Below, piece after piece: positions 1 to 7,182 of a stretch of 16,134 bases of DNA (its first letter is position 1; the number at the start of each line of letters is the position of its first letter). The stretch is from CAZJDV01 sp964544865. GTDB taxonomy: Bacteria > Chloroflexota > Dehalococcoidia > Lucifugimonadales > CAJWER01. The stretch covers positions 1 through 16,134 of the forward strand of contig CAZJDV010000060.1 in the NCBI GenBank assembly GCA_964544865.1, in the 5' to 3' direction. Below the pieces are notes generated by a model. That model was not told the origin of the DNA, searched no databases, and worked only from the letters and a program-made list of their open reading frames with translations. Both the position numbers and the translations under genes were made by a program.

Positions 1-15
1 ATGCGCCGCCGGTGA
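1..15 (+). CDS. 3' end of an upstream gene (only the last codons visible)
   Basis: The first bases read as four codons and a TGA at 13-15, which overlaps the GTG start of the following ABC exporter gene in the pattern GTGA. Such a four-base overlap usually marks translational coupling inside an operon. Exporter half-transporters are often encoded as pairs, so the missing gene could be the partner half-transporter, but nothing of its protein can be judged from four codons. The ATG at position 1 is not necessarily a start. Confidence 0.35.
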   Translation: MRRR

Positions 16-1796
16 CAGCCCGCGGGACGCTGGGCTCGATGGAGGCCTGGGCTAGGTTGCTCCGCATCGCAGCCCAATGGAAGGTCCGGCTGGGACTGGT
101 CCTCCTCCTAAGCATCTCCCACCACGTGTCGGTCATCGTCCTCGGGGCCATTAGCGCCCTCCTGGTTGCCGCCGTTTTCAAGGAGCAGGACCTCGCGCTG
201 TACCTGGTCTTGCTTGGCATCTTCGCGCCGCTGACCGCGCTGTTCAGGTGGGGCGAGAACTGGTCGTCCCACGACTTCGCGTACAAGATACTGGCCGAGA
301 TGAGGATCACGCTGTACGAAAAGATCGAGCCCTTGGCGCCGGCGTATCTGGTGAGCAGGAAGTCCGGCGATCTGACGAGCATCGTGGGCGGCGACGTGGA
401 GACGATAGAGAACTTCTTCGCCCACGTGATCACTCCTGCCTTCGTGGCGGTTCTCATTCCCGGCGTGGTGCTTGCCGTGCTGGCGTTCGTCTCCTGGCCC
501 CTGGCGCTGGTGCTTGCGCCGTTTCTCGTGGTGGCGGCGGCGAGCCCGTTCGCCGCGCAGCGGCAGACCGAGAATCTGGGTGGCGAGATGCGCGCGCGGA
601 TCGGCGAGCTGAACGCGTACATGGTAGACGGACTCCAGGGCATTCGTGAGATTATCGCCTTCGGCAACGGCCCGGTGAGACTGGTCGAGACGGCGGACAT
701 GGGCTGGACTTACGCCCTCGGCCGCATTCGGTTCCTGCGTACGCAGGCGGCATACACCGCGCTCATCGAGGTCGTGACCGCCCTGGGCGGTTTGACGGTC
801 CTGACGGTGGGCGCCTGGCTCATCGCAAACGGGAGCATGGAGAGGGTGCAGCTTCCACTAGCGACCCTGCTGGCCCTCTCTTCCTTCGGGCCTGTGACCG
901 AGCTGTCGAACACTCTGAAACAGCTCATGGACACGCTGGCGTCCGTGCGGCGCGTGTTCGAGGTCCACGACGAGCCGGTCGTGGTCCGCGACGGCACTGG
1001 AGTCGAAGAGGGTATGACGGGCGGGGGGCTTCTGGCGTCCCCATCGGTCGATTTCCGACACGTCAGTTTCTCGTACGACTCCGTCGGCCGAAATGCGCTG
1101 AGCGACGTAACCTTCGGCGTACAGGCCGGCCAGACGGTGGCCCTCGTCGGTCGATCCGGCGCTGGAAAGACCACCTCTGCGAACATGTTGATGCGCTTCT
1201 GGGACCCGGGCGAGGGGGTAATCGAGATAGGAGGCCACGACCTGCGCTGGTTCGATCTCGACAGCCTGCGGCGTCAGCTCGCCCTCGTTTCCCAGGAAAC
1301 CTATCTGTTCAACACGAGCATTCGAGAGAACCTGCGCATGGCCAGACAGGATGCAACCGACGCCCAGATCGAGCGGGCGGCCATGACGGCCAACGCCCAC
1401 GAGTTCATCGAGTCGTTTCCCGACGGCTACGAGACGATGGTCGGGGAGCGCGGAATGCAGCTATCGGGCGGACAGCGCCAGCGCATCGCCATCGCCCGCG
1501 CGCTGCTCAAGGACGCGCCGATACTCATCCTCGACGAGGCCACGTCGCATCTCGACGCGGTCAACGAGCGGCAGGTGCGGCAGGCGCTGGCGCGGCTGAT
1601 GGAGGGGCGCACCACGCTGGTGATCGCCCATAGGCTCTCGACCGTCAGGAACGCCGACCGAATCGTAGTGCTGGACTCGGGCAGGCTCGCGGAGGAGGGC
1701 ACCCACCGCCAGCTCCTGAAGAAGGGCGGCCTCTACGCGCAGTTGGTCCACACCCAGCTCGTCGGGGCTTCGGCGCGGGAGTGCGGCGGGGAGTAG
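12..1796 (+). CDS. ABC exporter half-transporter (permease fused to ATPase), CydC/MsbA-like
   Basis: This 594-residue protein has the standard layout of a type IV ABC exporter: an N-terminal membrane domain with hydrophobic stretches at about 26-56, 61-78, 138-180 and 250-272, then a nucleotide-binding domain. In the ATPase I see Walker A GRSGAGKTT (380-388), the signature LSGGQ (484-488), Walker B ILILDEA (504-510) and the H-loop histidine in VIAHRLS (H540). All are intact, so ATP-driven export is expected. The membrane domain resembles the CydC/CydD thiol-exporter group and lipid/peptide exporters; the substrate cannot be told. The GTG at 12 overlaps the upstream stop by four bases, supporting coupled translation. 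ATG at 39 (residue 10) is an alternative start, and neither has a strong ribosome binding site. It ends in TAG, nine bases before the convergent SDR remnant, leaving no room for a conventional terminator. Confidence 0.9.
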   Translation: MTARGTLGSMEAWARLLRIAAQWKVRLGLVLLLSISHHVSVIVLGAISALLVAAVFKEQDLALYLVLLGIFAPLTALFRWGENWSSHDFAYKILAEMRITLYEKIEPLAPAYLVSRKSGDLTSIVGGDVETIENFFAHVITPAFVAVLIPGVVLAVLAFVSWPLALVLAPFLVVAAASPFAAQRQTENLGGEMRARIGELNAYMVDGLQGIREIIAFGNGPVRLVETADMGWTYALGRIRFLRTQAAYTALIEVVTALGGLTVLTVGAWLIANGSMERVQLPLATLLALSSFGPVTELSNTLKQLMDTLASVRRVFEVHDEPVVVRDGTGVEEGMTGGGLLASPSVDFRHVSFSYDSVGRNALSDVTFGVQAGQTVALVGRSGAGKTTSANMLMRFWDPGEGVIEIGGHDLRWFDLDSLRRQLALVSQETYLFNTSIRENLRMARQDATDAQIERAAMTANAHEFIESFPDGYETMVGERGMQLSGGQRQRIAIARALLKDAPILILDEATSHLDAVNERQVRQALARLMEGRTTLVIAHRLSTVRNADRIVVLDSGRLAEEGTHRQLLKKGGLYAQLVHTQLVGASARECGGE

Positions 1797-1805
1797 CGCG
1801 AAGCA

Positions 1806-2400
1806 CTATCCGTAGACTGGAATCCGGGCCCCGTTGATCGTCCGCGCCTCGTCGGAGCACAGGTATTCGATGGTCGAGGCGAGATCTTCCGGCGTCGTCC
1901 TGTCGTCGTGCGTTTCGTCCCTGGCGCTTATGGAGCGCACAAGGACCAGGTTGGCCGTGCCCCTGAGCTCCTCCGCCAGCGACAGCGCCAGCAGCTCCTG
2001 ACCGCCCTTGCCGAGAGCGTAGGCGAAGTTGTTGCCCCGCGGCGGCAACACTCCCGGCTGTGACAGCATCACTATCCTGCCCCAGCCGTTCTCGACCATG
2101 CGAGGAACGAAGGCCCGCACCGCGTGAAAGGCTGTCCACACGTGCTGCCGCAGCATGTGTGGACACCTCTTCCGCCGGGATGTCGAGAACGGACCGATCA
2201 CCTGCATAGCCGCCAACCAGATGGAGAAGTACATCGACCCGACCAAACGTTTTGAGGACCGATTCAGCGGCCTTTTGGGCCGAGCCGGCGTCGGTGAAAT
2301 CCGTCGATGCCACGAGGTAGCTGTCCTCCGCCAGTCCCAGGCCGGTCGCCAGCTCCTCCAGCGGCCCGGTCCTCCGTCCACTTCGGGCAACCGCGGGGGA
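1806..2400 (-). pseudogene. Short-chain dehydrogenase/reductase (SDR), 5'-truncated and frameshifted
   Basis: Two minus-strand frames together spell about 198 residues of an SDR. One frame (about 2400 to 2160) gives the second strand of the Rossmann fold, then GRVDVLLHLVGGY, equivalent to the family's NNAG region. The other frame (about 2165 to 1806) gives the rest, with the catalytic serine in IVMLSQPG, the YxxxK pair in FAYALGKGG, and a C-terminal INGARIPVYG typical of SDRs. The two halves join near 2155-2165 in a CACACA run and need a one-base shift. The first 40 or so residues, with the TGxxxGxG cofactor loop, are missing: the remnant starts right beside the stop codon of the neighbouring Ldh gene. 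Catalytic residues survive, but no functional enzyme is expected. The frameshift could be a sequencing error; the lost 5' end could not. Confidence 0.8.
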
Positions 2401-2407
2401 ATTGACC

Positions 2408-3460
2408 CTACAGCGCTTGAGGCATCTCGATCTGGAACCTGTCGGCGACCTCTTGCAGGTTGCGGACTGTGCCGGAGGGCAAGGGGATCCCGTTCTTGAC
2501 ACGGTCCTGGTACACCCGATTCTCCGGTTCGCCCGGCACGAATATCTCGTCGGTCCCTTCGGCCTTGGGCAGCTCCTTCAGGCGGCCGATCAGGCTATCG
2601 ACATTGTCCTTGTAGTGCTCCACGTCGGTGAACGTCGCGATGTCGATTGCGGCCACTATGCTGTTCTGGATGATGTATCGCTCTTGCTTCTTGTCTGACA
2701 GCGCGGGTTCGAGCAGCGGGCTGCCGACCATCAGGCTGGTGAGGCATTCGAACATCAGGGCCAGGCCAGAGCCCTTGGGGCCGCCGAATGGCAAGAGGAT
2801 GGCGCCCAGGTTCGGGTCCGTGGTCGGGTTGCCGCCGCTGTCCAGCGCCCAACCCAGGGGAATGGGCACGCCCTTGTCTCTGGCGAGCTGAACCTTCCCC
2901 CCTGCCGCCACGCTGGTCGCCATATCGAGCACCAGGGGTTGGCGGCTGTTCCCCGGCGCCGCGATGGAGATCGGACTGTTGTGCGCTCCCGCGACCCTGG
3001 CGCCGTGGATGGCCATGTTGGGCGGGCTGCACACGATGGCGATGCCGGCCATTCCCTCTTTGGCGGCCATCAGCGAGTAGTATGCCATCGCGCCCTGATG
3101 CGTCGTGTCCCGAATTAGCCCCCACCCGATGCCGGCCACCTTAGCCTTTTCGATCACCCGACGCATGGCCATCGTCGTGACCACAGGTCCGAAGGCGCGG
3201 TCGGCGTCGATCAGCAATGTAGCGGGGGTCTCATTCTCGACCTGTATATTGGGGTTGGGATTCATCAGGCCCCGGTCCACGTTGTTGACGTAGGTTGGGA
3301 TCCTCAGAACGCCGTGGGAGTCCACTCCTCTTAAATTGGCCCATACCAGCAGCTCGGCCTGTATGCCGGCATCTCCTCGCGGCAGGCCCACCCGCGTGAA
3401 GACCTCGCCGGTAAATGCCTGCAAATCCTCCCAGCCTATTCTGATTTCCTGTTGGGCCAT
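2408..3460 (-). CDS. Ldh-family NAD(P)-dependent oxidoreductase (malate/L-lactate dehydrogenase type), copy 1
   Basis: This 350-residue protein is a full-length member of the Ldh_2 (AllD/YlbC/DpkA-like) family, unrelated to classical lactate dehydrogenase, whose members reduce or oxidise 2-oxo/2-hydroxy acids and some imino acids with NAD(P). Family marks include RGVDSHGVLRIPTYV with the conserved histidine H49 and R53, a second histidine H121 in DTTHQG, LDMATS, and GGPKGSGLALM near the C-terminal third. The usual GTNPI element is replaced by AHNSPIS, so cofactor or substrate preference may differ from the two neighbours. The ATG at 3460 follows a good ribosome binding site (GAGGGG, six to seven bases upstream). 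It is the last gene of a three-gene minus-strand array, 101 bases after copy 2, and its leader carries two inverted repeats. It ends in TAG. Substrate unknown. Confidence 0.9.
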   Translation of the reverse strand: MAQQEIRIGWEDLQAFTGEVFTRVGLPRGDAGIQAELLVWANLRGVDSHGVLRIPTYVNNVDRGLMNPNPNIQVENETPATLLIDADRAFGPVVTTMAMRRVIEKAKVAGIGWGLIRDTTHQGAMAYYSLMAAKEGMAGIAIVCSPPNMAIHGARVAGAHNSPISIAAPGNSRQPLVLDMATSVAAGGKVQLARDKGVPIPLGWALDSGGNPTTDPNLGAILLPFGGPKGSGLALMFECLTSLMVGSPLLEPALSDKKQERYIIQNSIVAAIDIATFTDVEHYKDNVDSLIGRLKELPKAEGTDEIFVPGEPENRVYQDRVKNGIPLPSGTVRNLQEVADRFQIEMPQAL

Positions 3461-3471
3461 TTTCCCCTCTA

Positions 3472-3485
3472 TATTTCTTGAAATA
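3472..3485. repeat. Short palindrome in the leader of Ldh copy 1
   Basis: TATTTC-TT-GAAATA is a perfect inverted repeat with 6-base arms and a 2-base centre, 12 to 25 bases before the start codon of Ldh copy 1. It is AT-rich in a GC-rich setting and sits against the ribosome binding site, so a regulator or ribosome-access role is possible. That role is inference. Confidence 0.4.
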
Positions 3486-3510
3486 GTGTGTGACGGACAC
3501 CCTCACACAC
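3486..3510. repeat. 8-bp inverted repeat between Ldh copies 1 and 2
   Basis: GTGTGTGA (3486-3493) and TCACACAC (3503-3510) form a perfect 8-base stem around a 9-base loop. It directly abuts the TATTTC/GAAATA palindrome. On the minus strand it lies after the stop of copy 2 and before the start of copy 1 but is not followed by a T run, so it is not a classical intrinsic terminator. It could be an operator, a processing site or a translation-control hairpin. Confidence 0.45.
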
Positions 3511-3561
3511 CCGGCGGCGGAGCGCGCGCCACACCCCATTGTTCGGCCAATCACCTAACAC

Positions 3562-4629
3562 CTAGTCCCCAATCCCCTCTAGCTCCCCGGCGACTCCGTA
3601 CTCGTCCATGAGCTCGGCGACCTGGTCCCATGTCGCCTGCTCGATGTTCACTCCGCCAGCCAGCCTTTCGCGGCGACTGTTCGCCTCGATCTCCCCCGGA
3701 TATAGGACCTCGCTGACCCCCTCCACCGTGGGCGTGTCCTTCACGTACCGTGTCATGCTTTGGACCTGGGAGCGGACTCCCTCGATGGGCGCCATACCGC
3801 CGACGTTGATGACGATTATCGACGAGCCGGTCCAGATGTCCTCTTGCGCGGACTCCGGCGCCGCGATCTGGCCCAGGAGGGCGCCGTACAAGGACACCAT
3901 GACGGACAGTGCGTAGCCCTTGTGACCGCCACTGACTCCCCCAACCGGGAGTATTACGCCGCCGTCGTAGTAGGCCTGGGGGTCACGGCTCGGCACGCCG
4001 TCCTTGTCGAGCACCCACTCGTCGGGAAGCTGGTGCCCGCGGTTGCGGTAGAGCCGCAGCTTGCCCTCGGCGGCTATCGAGCTGGCGAAGTCTAGCAGGA
4101 CCGGCCCTTCGTCCGTGTGCGGAAACGACATCGAGATAGGGTTGGTCCCCAGCCTTCTTGCCCGGCCTCCGAACGGCGCCACGTTGTTTCCATCGGTCCC
4201 GCCGCAGAACCCCGTGAACATGATGGCTCCCATCCCTTCCTCGGCGGCCATCTCAGGGTAGGTCCCAACCCTTCCGGTATGGTGAAGATCGCCCATGGTG
4301 ACCAGGCTGATTCCCGACTCCCGGGCCTTCTCGATGCCCAGCCGGGTCGCCATCGTGGCGACGACCTGCCCGAAGGTCCCATGTCCGTTGATCTGGACGG
4401 TGCCGGCATTCTCACCGACGACCTCCGGCTCCACGCTGGGGTCCAGGGTTCCGTTCTTTATGGCGTCCAGGTACTGGGGTATGCGGATGAACCCGTGGGA
4501 GTCATGCCCCGCCAGGTTCGCGTTGGCCAAGTGCTCCGCGACGGTCAACGCGTGCCCTTGCGAAGCGCCACCGGCGCGCAGCATCACGTCGGCGATCTTG
4601 ACTATCTCGTCCCTCGTAACAGTCGGCAT
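3562..4629 (-). CDS. Ldh-family NAD(P)-dependent oxidoreductase, copy 2
   Basis: This is a 355-residue Ldh_2-family oxidoreductase. Conserved points are HDSHGFIRIPQYL with H45 and R49, GDLHHTGRVG with H116/H117, RLGTNPISMSFP, LLDFASS, and GGHKGYALSVM with the conserved lysine. These are the features expected of an active enzyme of the malate/ureidoglycolate/L-sulfolactate dehydrogenase superfamily; which 2-hydroxy acid it handles cannot be read. The ATG at 4629 is preceded by AAGGAG six bases upstream, which fixes the start. It is the middle gene of the array, with an 80-base gap to copy 3 and 101 bases to copy 1. Pairwise similarity to its neighbours is only at motif level, so the three look like distinct subfamilies and not a recent tandem duplication. 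It ends in TAG. Confidence 0.92.
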   Translation of the reverse strand: MPTVTRDEIVKIADVMLRAGGASQGHALTVAEHLANANLAGHDSHGFIRIPQYLDAIKNGTLDPSVEPEVVGENAGTVQINGHGTFGQVVATMATRLGIEKARESGISLVTMGDLHHTGRVGTYPEMAAEEGMGAIMFTGFCGGTDGNNVAPFGGRARRLGTNPISMSFPHTDEGPVLLDFASSIAAEGKLRLYRNRGHQLPDEWVLDKDGVPSRDPQAYYDGGVILPVGGVSGGHKGYALSVMVSLYGALLGQIAAPESAQEDIWTGSSIIVINVGGMAPIEGVRSQVQSMTRYVKDTPTVEGVSEVLYPGEIEANSRRERLAGGVNIEQATWDQVAELMDEYGVAGELEGIGD

Positions 4630-4709
4630 AGATGGCTCCTTCGTAGATGATTTCGGGTCGCGTGGCTCTCGCGGCGTCGCGCAGCGGCAGGACGCACGTT
4701 CGCGGGCGC

Positions 4710-5801
4710 CTACATCCGTTGGAGGGTCTGTAGAGAGAGCTCCGCGGTGGTGTCATCGAACCACTCGACCACCTCTCGATGCAGAGGGATGCCGTTGGCA
4801 CGCCGCTCCTGCTCGTCTTCGTGCTCGCTCAGCCCCGGATATAGCACTCGGTCGTGTCCGGTGGCCGGCCTCGTGGTCCTTAGCTTGTGTAGCGTACGGT
4901 CCATCGTGTCCTTGAACTCGTCGACGTCGGTGAAGGCTTCGATGCTGTAGGCGGCGAAATGGTGATGGGAGCCCGACTTGGAGTCGAGCATGCTAGGGAG
5001 CGCGCCCGACAGCAGCGTCGCCATGATCTCGGCCATCATGGCGAATCCGTAACCCTTGTGGGAGCCGTGCTCGCGGGTGCCGCCTAGGGGCAGGAGGCTG
5101 AACTCTTCATAATCGGCCGGAACCAGCGTTTCCTCGGCGTTCGGAACGCCGTCCCGGTCCGCTATCCAGTGGGGCAGCAGCGTGGCCTCAACCCTCTCCG
5201 CGAGGCGGAGCTTGTTGCCGGCGATGGTGCTGGTGGCGGCATCGAATAGGAAAGGCGCCTCGTTTCTGGCGGGGGCGGCGATCGCGATAGGGTTGGTCCC
5301 GTAGCGGGCCTCCGCCGCGAAGGTAGGGACGATCTTCGCGCTGGCGGCGGTCATGACGATGCCGATCATGTCCTCCTGGACCGCCAGCATCGCGTGGTGC
5401 CCGATCGGACCCGAGTGCCCTGCGTTGTACATGGTCACCGCGCCGATGCCCACTCTGCGGGCCTTGTCGATGGCGATTCGCATCGCCTTGGGCCCGAGGA
5501 TCAGGGCGAGCCCGTCGTCCGCGTCGATGGTGGCCGTGGCGGGAGACTCGCGGACGATCTTCCAATCGGGCCTAGGATTCATGGACCCGTCGCCATAGAG
5601 TTTCACGTATGCCCGCAGCATGTTGGAGACGCCGTGGGTCTCAACTCCTCTCAGGTCGGCGGTGACCAGCACATCGGCGCCGATGGCGGAGTCCCCGCCC
5701 GTCACACCCATCTTCTCGAATATTGCGGCTACCGTTTCGCGTAGAGAACTCTCGGGCACGCGGACCGTGTCCGCCTTCGGGACCTTGAATCTTTCGAGCA
5801 T
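4710..5801 (-). CDS. Ldh-family NAD(P)-dependent oxidoreductase, copy 3 (first gene of the array)
   Basis: This 363-residue Ldh_2-family protein carries RGVETHGVSNMLRAYV (H56), NAGHSGPIGHH (H129), RYGTNPIAIAAP (168-172 region), FDAATS, and GSHKGYGFAMM. The arginine that follows the first histidine by four residues in copies 1 and 2 is asparagine here (N60), and the nearest arginine is R63, so the substrate pocket probably differs. There is an N-terminal extension of about eight residues relative to the neighbours. The ATG at 5801 follows GAGG at a workable distance. The gene opens the minus-strand array; a GTACAAT motif and a strong hairpin lie between it and the truncated DUF3179 gene upstream, making this the likely promoter region for all three. 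It ends in TAG. Substrate unknown; a role in hydroxy-acid or sugar-acid breakdown is inferred from family and company. Confidence 0.9.
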   Translation of the reverse strand: MLERFKVPKADTVRVPESSLRETVAAIFEKMGVTGGDSAIGADVLVTADLRGVETHGVSNMLRAYVKLYGDGSMNPRPDWKIVRESPATATIDADDGLALILGPKAMRIAIDKARRVGIGAVTMYNAGHSGPIGHHAMLAVQEDMIGIVMTAASAKIVPTFAAEARYGTNPIAIAAPARNEAPFLFDAATSTIAGNKLRLAERVEATLLPHWIADRDGVPNAEETLVPADYEEFSLLPLGGTREHGSHKGYGFAMMAEIMATLLSGALPSMLDSKSGSHHHFAAYSIEAFTDVDEFKDTMDRTLHKLRTTRPATGHDRVLYPGLSEHEDEQERRANGIPLHREVVEWFDDTTAELSLQTLQRM

Positions 5802-5812
5802 TCCCCATCCTC

Positions 5813-5840
5813 GCCGCTGCGTGGTGGGTTGTGCAGCGGC
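5813..5840. repeat. 8-bp inverted repeat (hairpin) in the leader of the Ldh array
   Basis: GCCGCTGC (5813-5820) and GCAGCGGC (5833-5840) form a perfect GC-rich 8-base stem with a 12-base loop, 12 bases before the ATG of Ldh copy 3 and just upstream of its ribosome binding site. It lies where the remnant of the DUF3179 gene ends. It could act as a leader hairpin, as a terminator for upstream transcription (no T run follows), or mark the junction of an inserted block. Confidence 0.5.
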
Positions 5841-5856
5841 CCGGAAGCACGAGGCG

Positions 5857-5862
5857 ATTGTA
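5857..5862 (-). promoter_or_regulatory. Candidate -10 element (TACAAT with upstream TGG) for the Ldh array
   Basis: On the minus strand TGGTACAAT matches an extended -10 pattern, five of six in the hexamer. It lies 61 bases before the ATG of Ldh copy 3, and the same GTACAAT occurs 61 bases before the ATG of the NodI-like ATPase. No good -35 hexamer is visible. The bases also form part of the DUF3179 coding remnant, so the match may be chance. Confidence 0.3.
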
Positions 5863-6218
5863 CCACGGGAATGGGGTGCTGGGGAGAGCTGTTCGGTACG
5901 GGTAAAGAGCGAGGAGGCGAGGGTGGTATATGGCCCGCGGATCGCTTTTCGGAACGTAGAAGTCGGCCTGATACAGACCCGTATCGGCGGAAAGCACCGT
6001 CGTGGAGGGGTGGGGCTCCACCCACTCCTCCCAGGTCGTGACCTCGACCGGGAAGAAGTCGAGCCGTATGCCCGAGTCGGCCAGTGGCCCGATTATCGGC
6101 TCGCCGGTGAACTGATGCCACAGGGACTCGGTCTTGTGGTCGTACATAACCTTGTTGCTGCGGTACAACAGGCCGGATGTGCCGAATGTGGTTGGCTCTC
6201 CATTGATCTTGGCAGAAT

Positions 6219-6245
6219 GCACGATTCCGTGCCGCAGAGCGTTCA
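6219..6245 (-). promoter_or_regulatory. Candidate or relic selenocysteine UGA with downstream hairpin
   Basis: On the minus strand the TGA (6245-6243) is followed after ten bases by GCACG-GAAT-CGTGC (6232-6219), a perfect 5-base stem with a 4-base loop starting in G. The loop begins 16 bases after the TGA, at the near limit of the spacing usual for bacterial SECIS elements, whose loop typically holds an early G. If the missing G of the frameshift is restored, the loop would read GGAAT. The stem is short, so this is suggestive only. Confidence 0.3.
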
Positions 6246-7182
6246 ATACGCCAGGGCTATCGGCTCTCCCCCGAGTACGTCGTTCGCCATCTCGTGGGCG
6301 TTAACGATTCGCAGCGGGTACGCCCTGTGCTCGCCGTTGATGGAGACCCCGAATACGCGATCGTCAGGCAAAAGATAGTCCTGTTGGTCGGTGCTGACGT
6401 GCGGCGAATTTAGCAGGTCTGGAATCCCGTCGGGCGCGACCCCGCCCTAGGCCAGCTCGATCAGGTCGATCCGGGCGGTCTTGCCGGTGCCGCTGAGAAA
6501 ATTCGCGAATCGGGGGTGGATGAGGGAGAGCAGGTTGATCTTCCATTCAAGGCATCTCTCTGGGGGCTGGTACTCGCCCAAGTTGGGCGCCAGCCACTCC
6601 ATCCACGCATTCCAGCTCCCGAACTCGTCGCCGAAGTCCTGGCCGGTGATTTCTGTTAGGACGAGCTGCGACTCTGTCCAGAGATTCTGGTCCGGGAAAA
6701 AGCGTAGCATCTCAATGATGACGGGCACCTGTGACTTGTCGAGGTTGTCTCGGGCCCGCGCCAGCGCTTCGATGGCGTCCTCTCGTGACTGAAAGTGACC
6801 TCCGAACAGGAGGAAATTGTTGGCCTCCGTGTCGTGCCCCGGCGCCTCGTCCGGGCCGGCGGTGGGCGAGCTGACGGCCTGGGGAACAGGAGTCGGTGAA
6901 GGGGACTCGGCCTGGGGCGTCGCCGTGGCCGCGGCCGGGGAAGGAGTCGGAGTCGGCTTGATCGGCGTCGAGGCCGTCTGCGCCCGCGTTGCCTCCGGCG
7001 TGTCAGAGGCGTCGGGTTGCGAGCCACACGCGGCGGCAGCATACAGGGTGGCCCCGGCAAGAGCGAAAATTATGACAGCAGACCGCCTAGCCGACCTTTG
7101 CGCCACCCTCATGCCGGTTCGATGCGGCGGTCCCATCTGCGGTTCGGATGGAGACTTCATTGAGGCCGGATGTGCTCGCCGG

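Larger units (their letters stand above)
5832..7160 (-). pseudogene. DUF3179 lipoprotein, second copy: in-frame TAG and TGA, frameshift, 3' truncation
   Basis: The first part is open from 7160 (alternative ATG 7112) to a TAG at 6447-6449: a lipoprotein signal (ALAGATLYAAAACGS), a Thr/Pro-rich linker, then a region matching the N-terminal part of the intact copy upstream. The TAG falls where the intact copy has Trp (MWGG versus LA-stop-GG). The same frame continues with GGVAPDGIPDL and RAYPLRIVNAHEMANDVLGG to a TGA at 6243-6245, in the context LAY-stop-TLCG. The DUF3179 family normally reads YCPLCG there, so TGA replaces the first Cys of CxxC. About 15 bases on, one base is missing (GG for GGG near 6227) and the frame shifts; FGTSGLLYRSN and the rest follow to about 5835. 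The last 120 or so residues are absent. DUF3179 function is unknown. The TGA may encode selenocysteine, but the TAG, frameshift and lost end argue for a decayed gene. Confidence 0.75.

Noticed and set aside
1645..2502. A 285-residue minus-strand protein spanning the exporter end, SDR and Ldh stop
   Set aside because: Only its middle third matches an SDR; both ends are antisense or out-of-frame reading of neighbouring genes.
5641..6246. A separate 201-residue protein starting in the middle of the DUF3179 gene
   Set aside because: Its front is the continuation of the DUF3179 frame after a one-base shift, and its tail is antisense-frame reading of Ldh copy 3.
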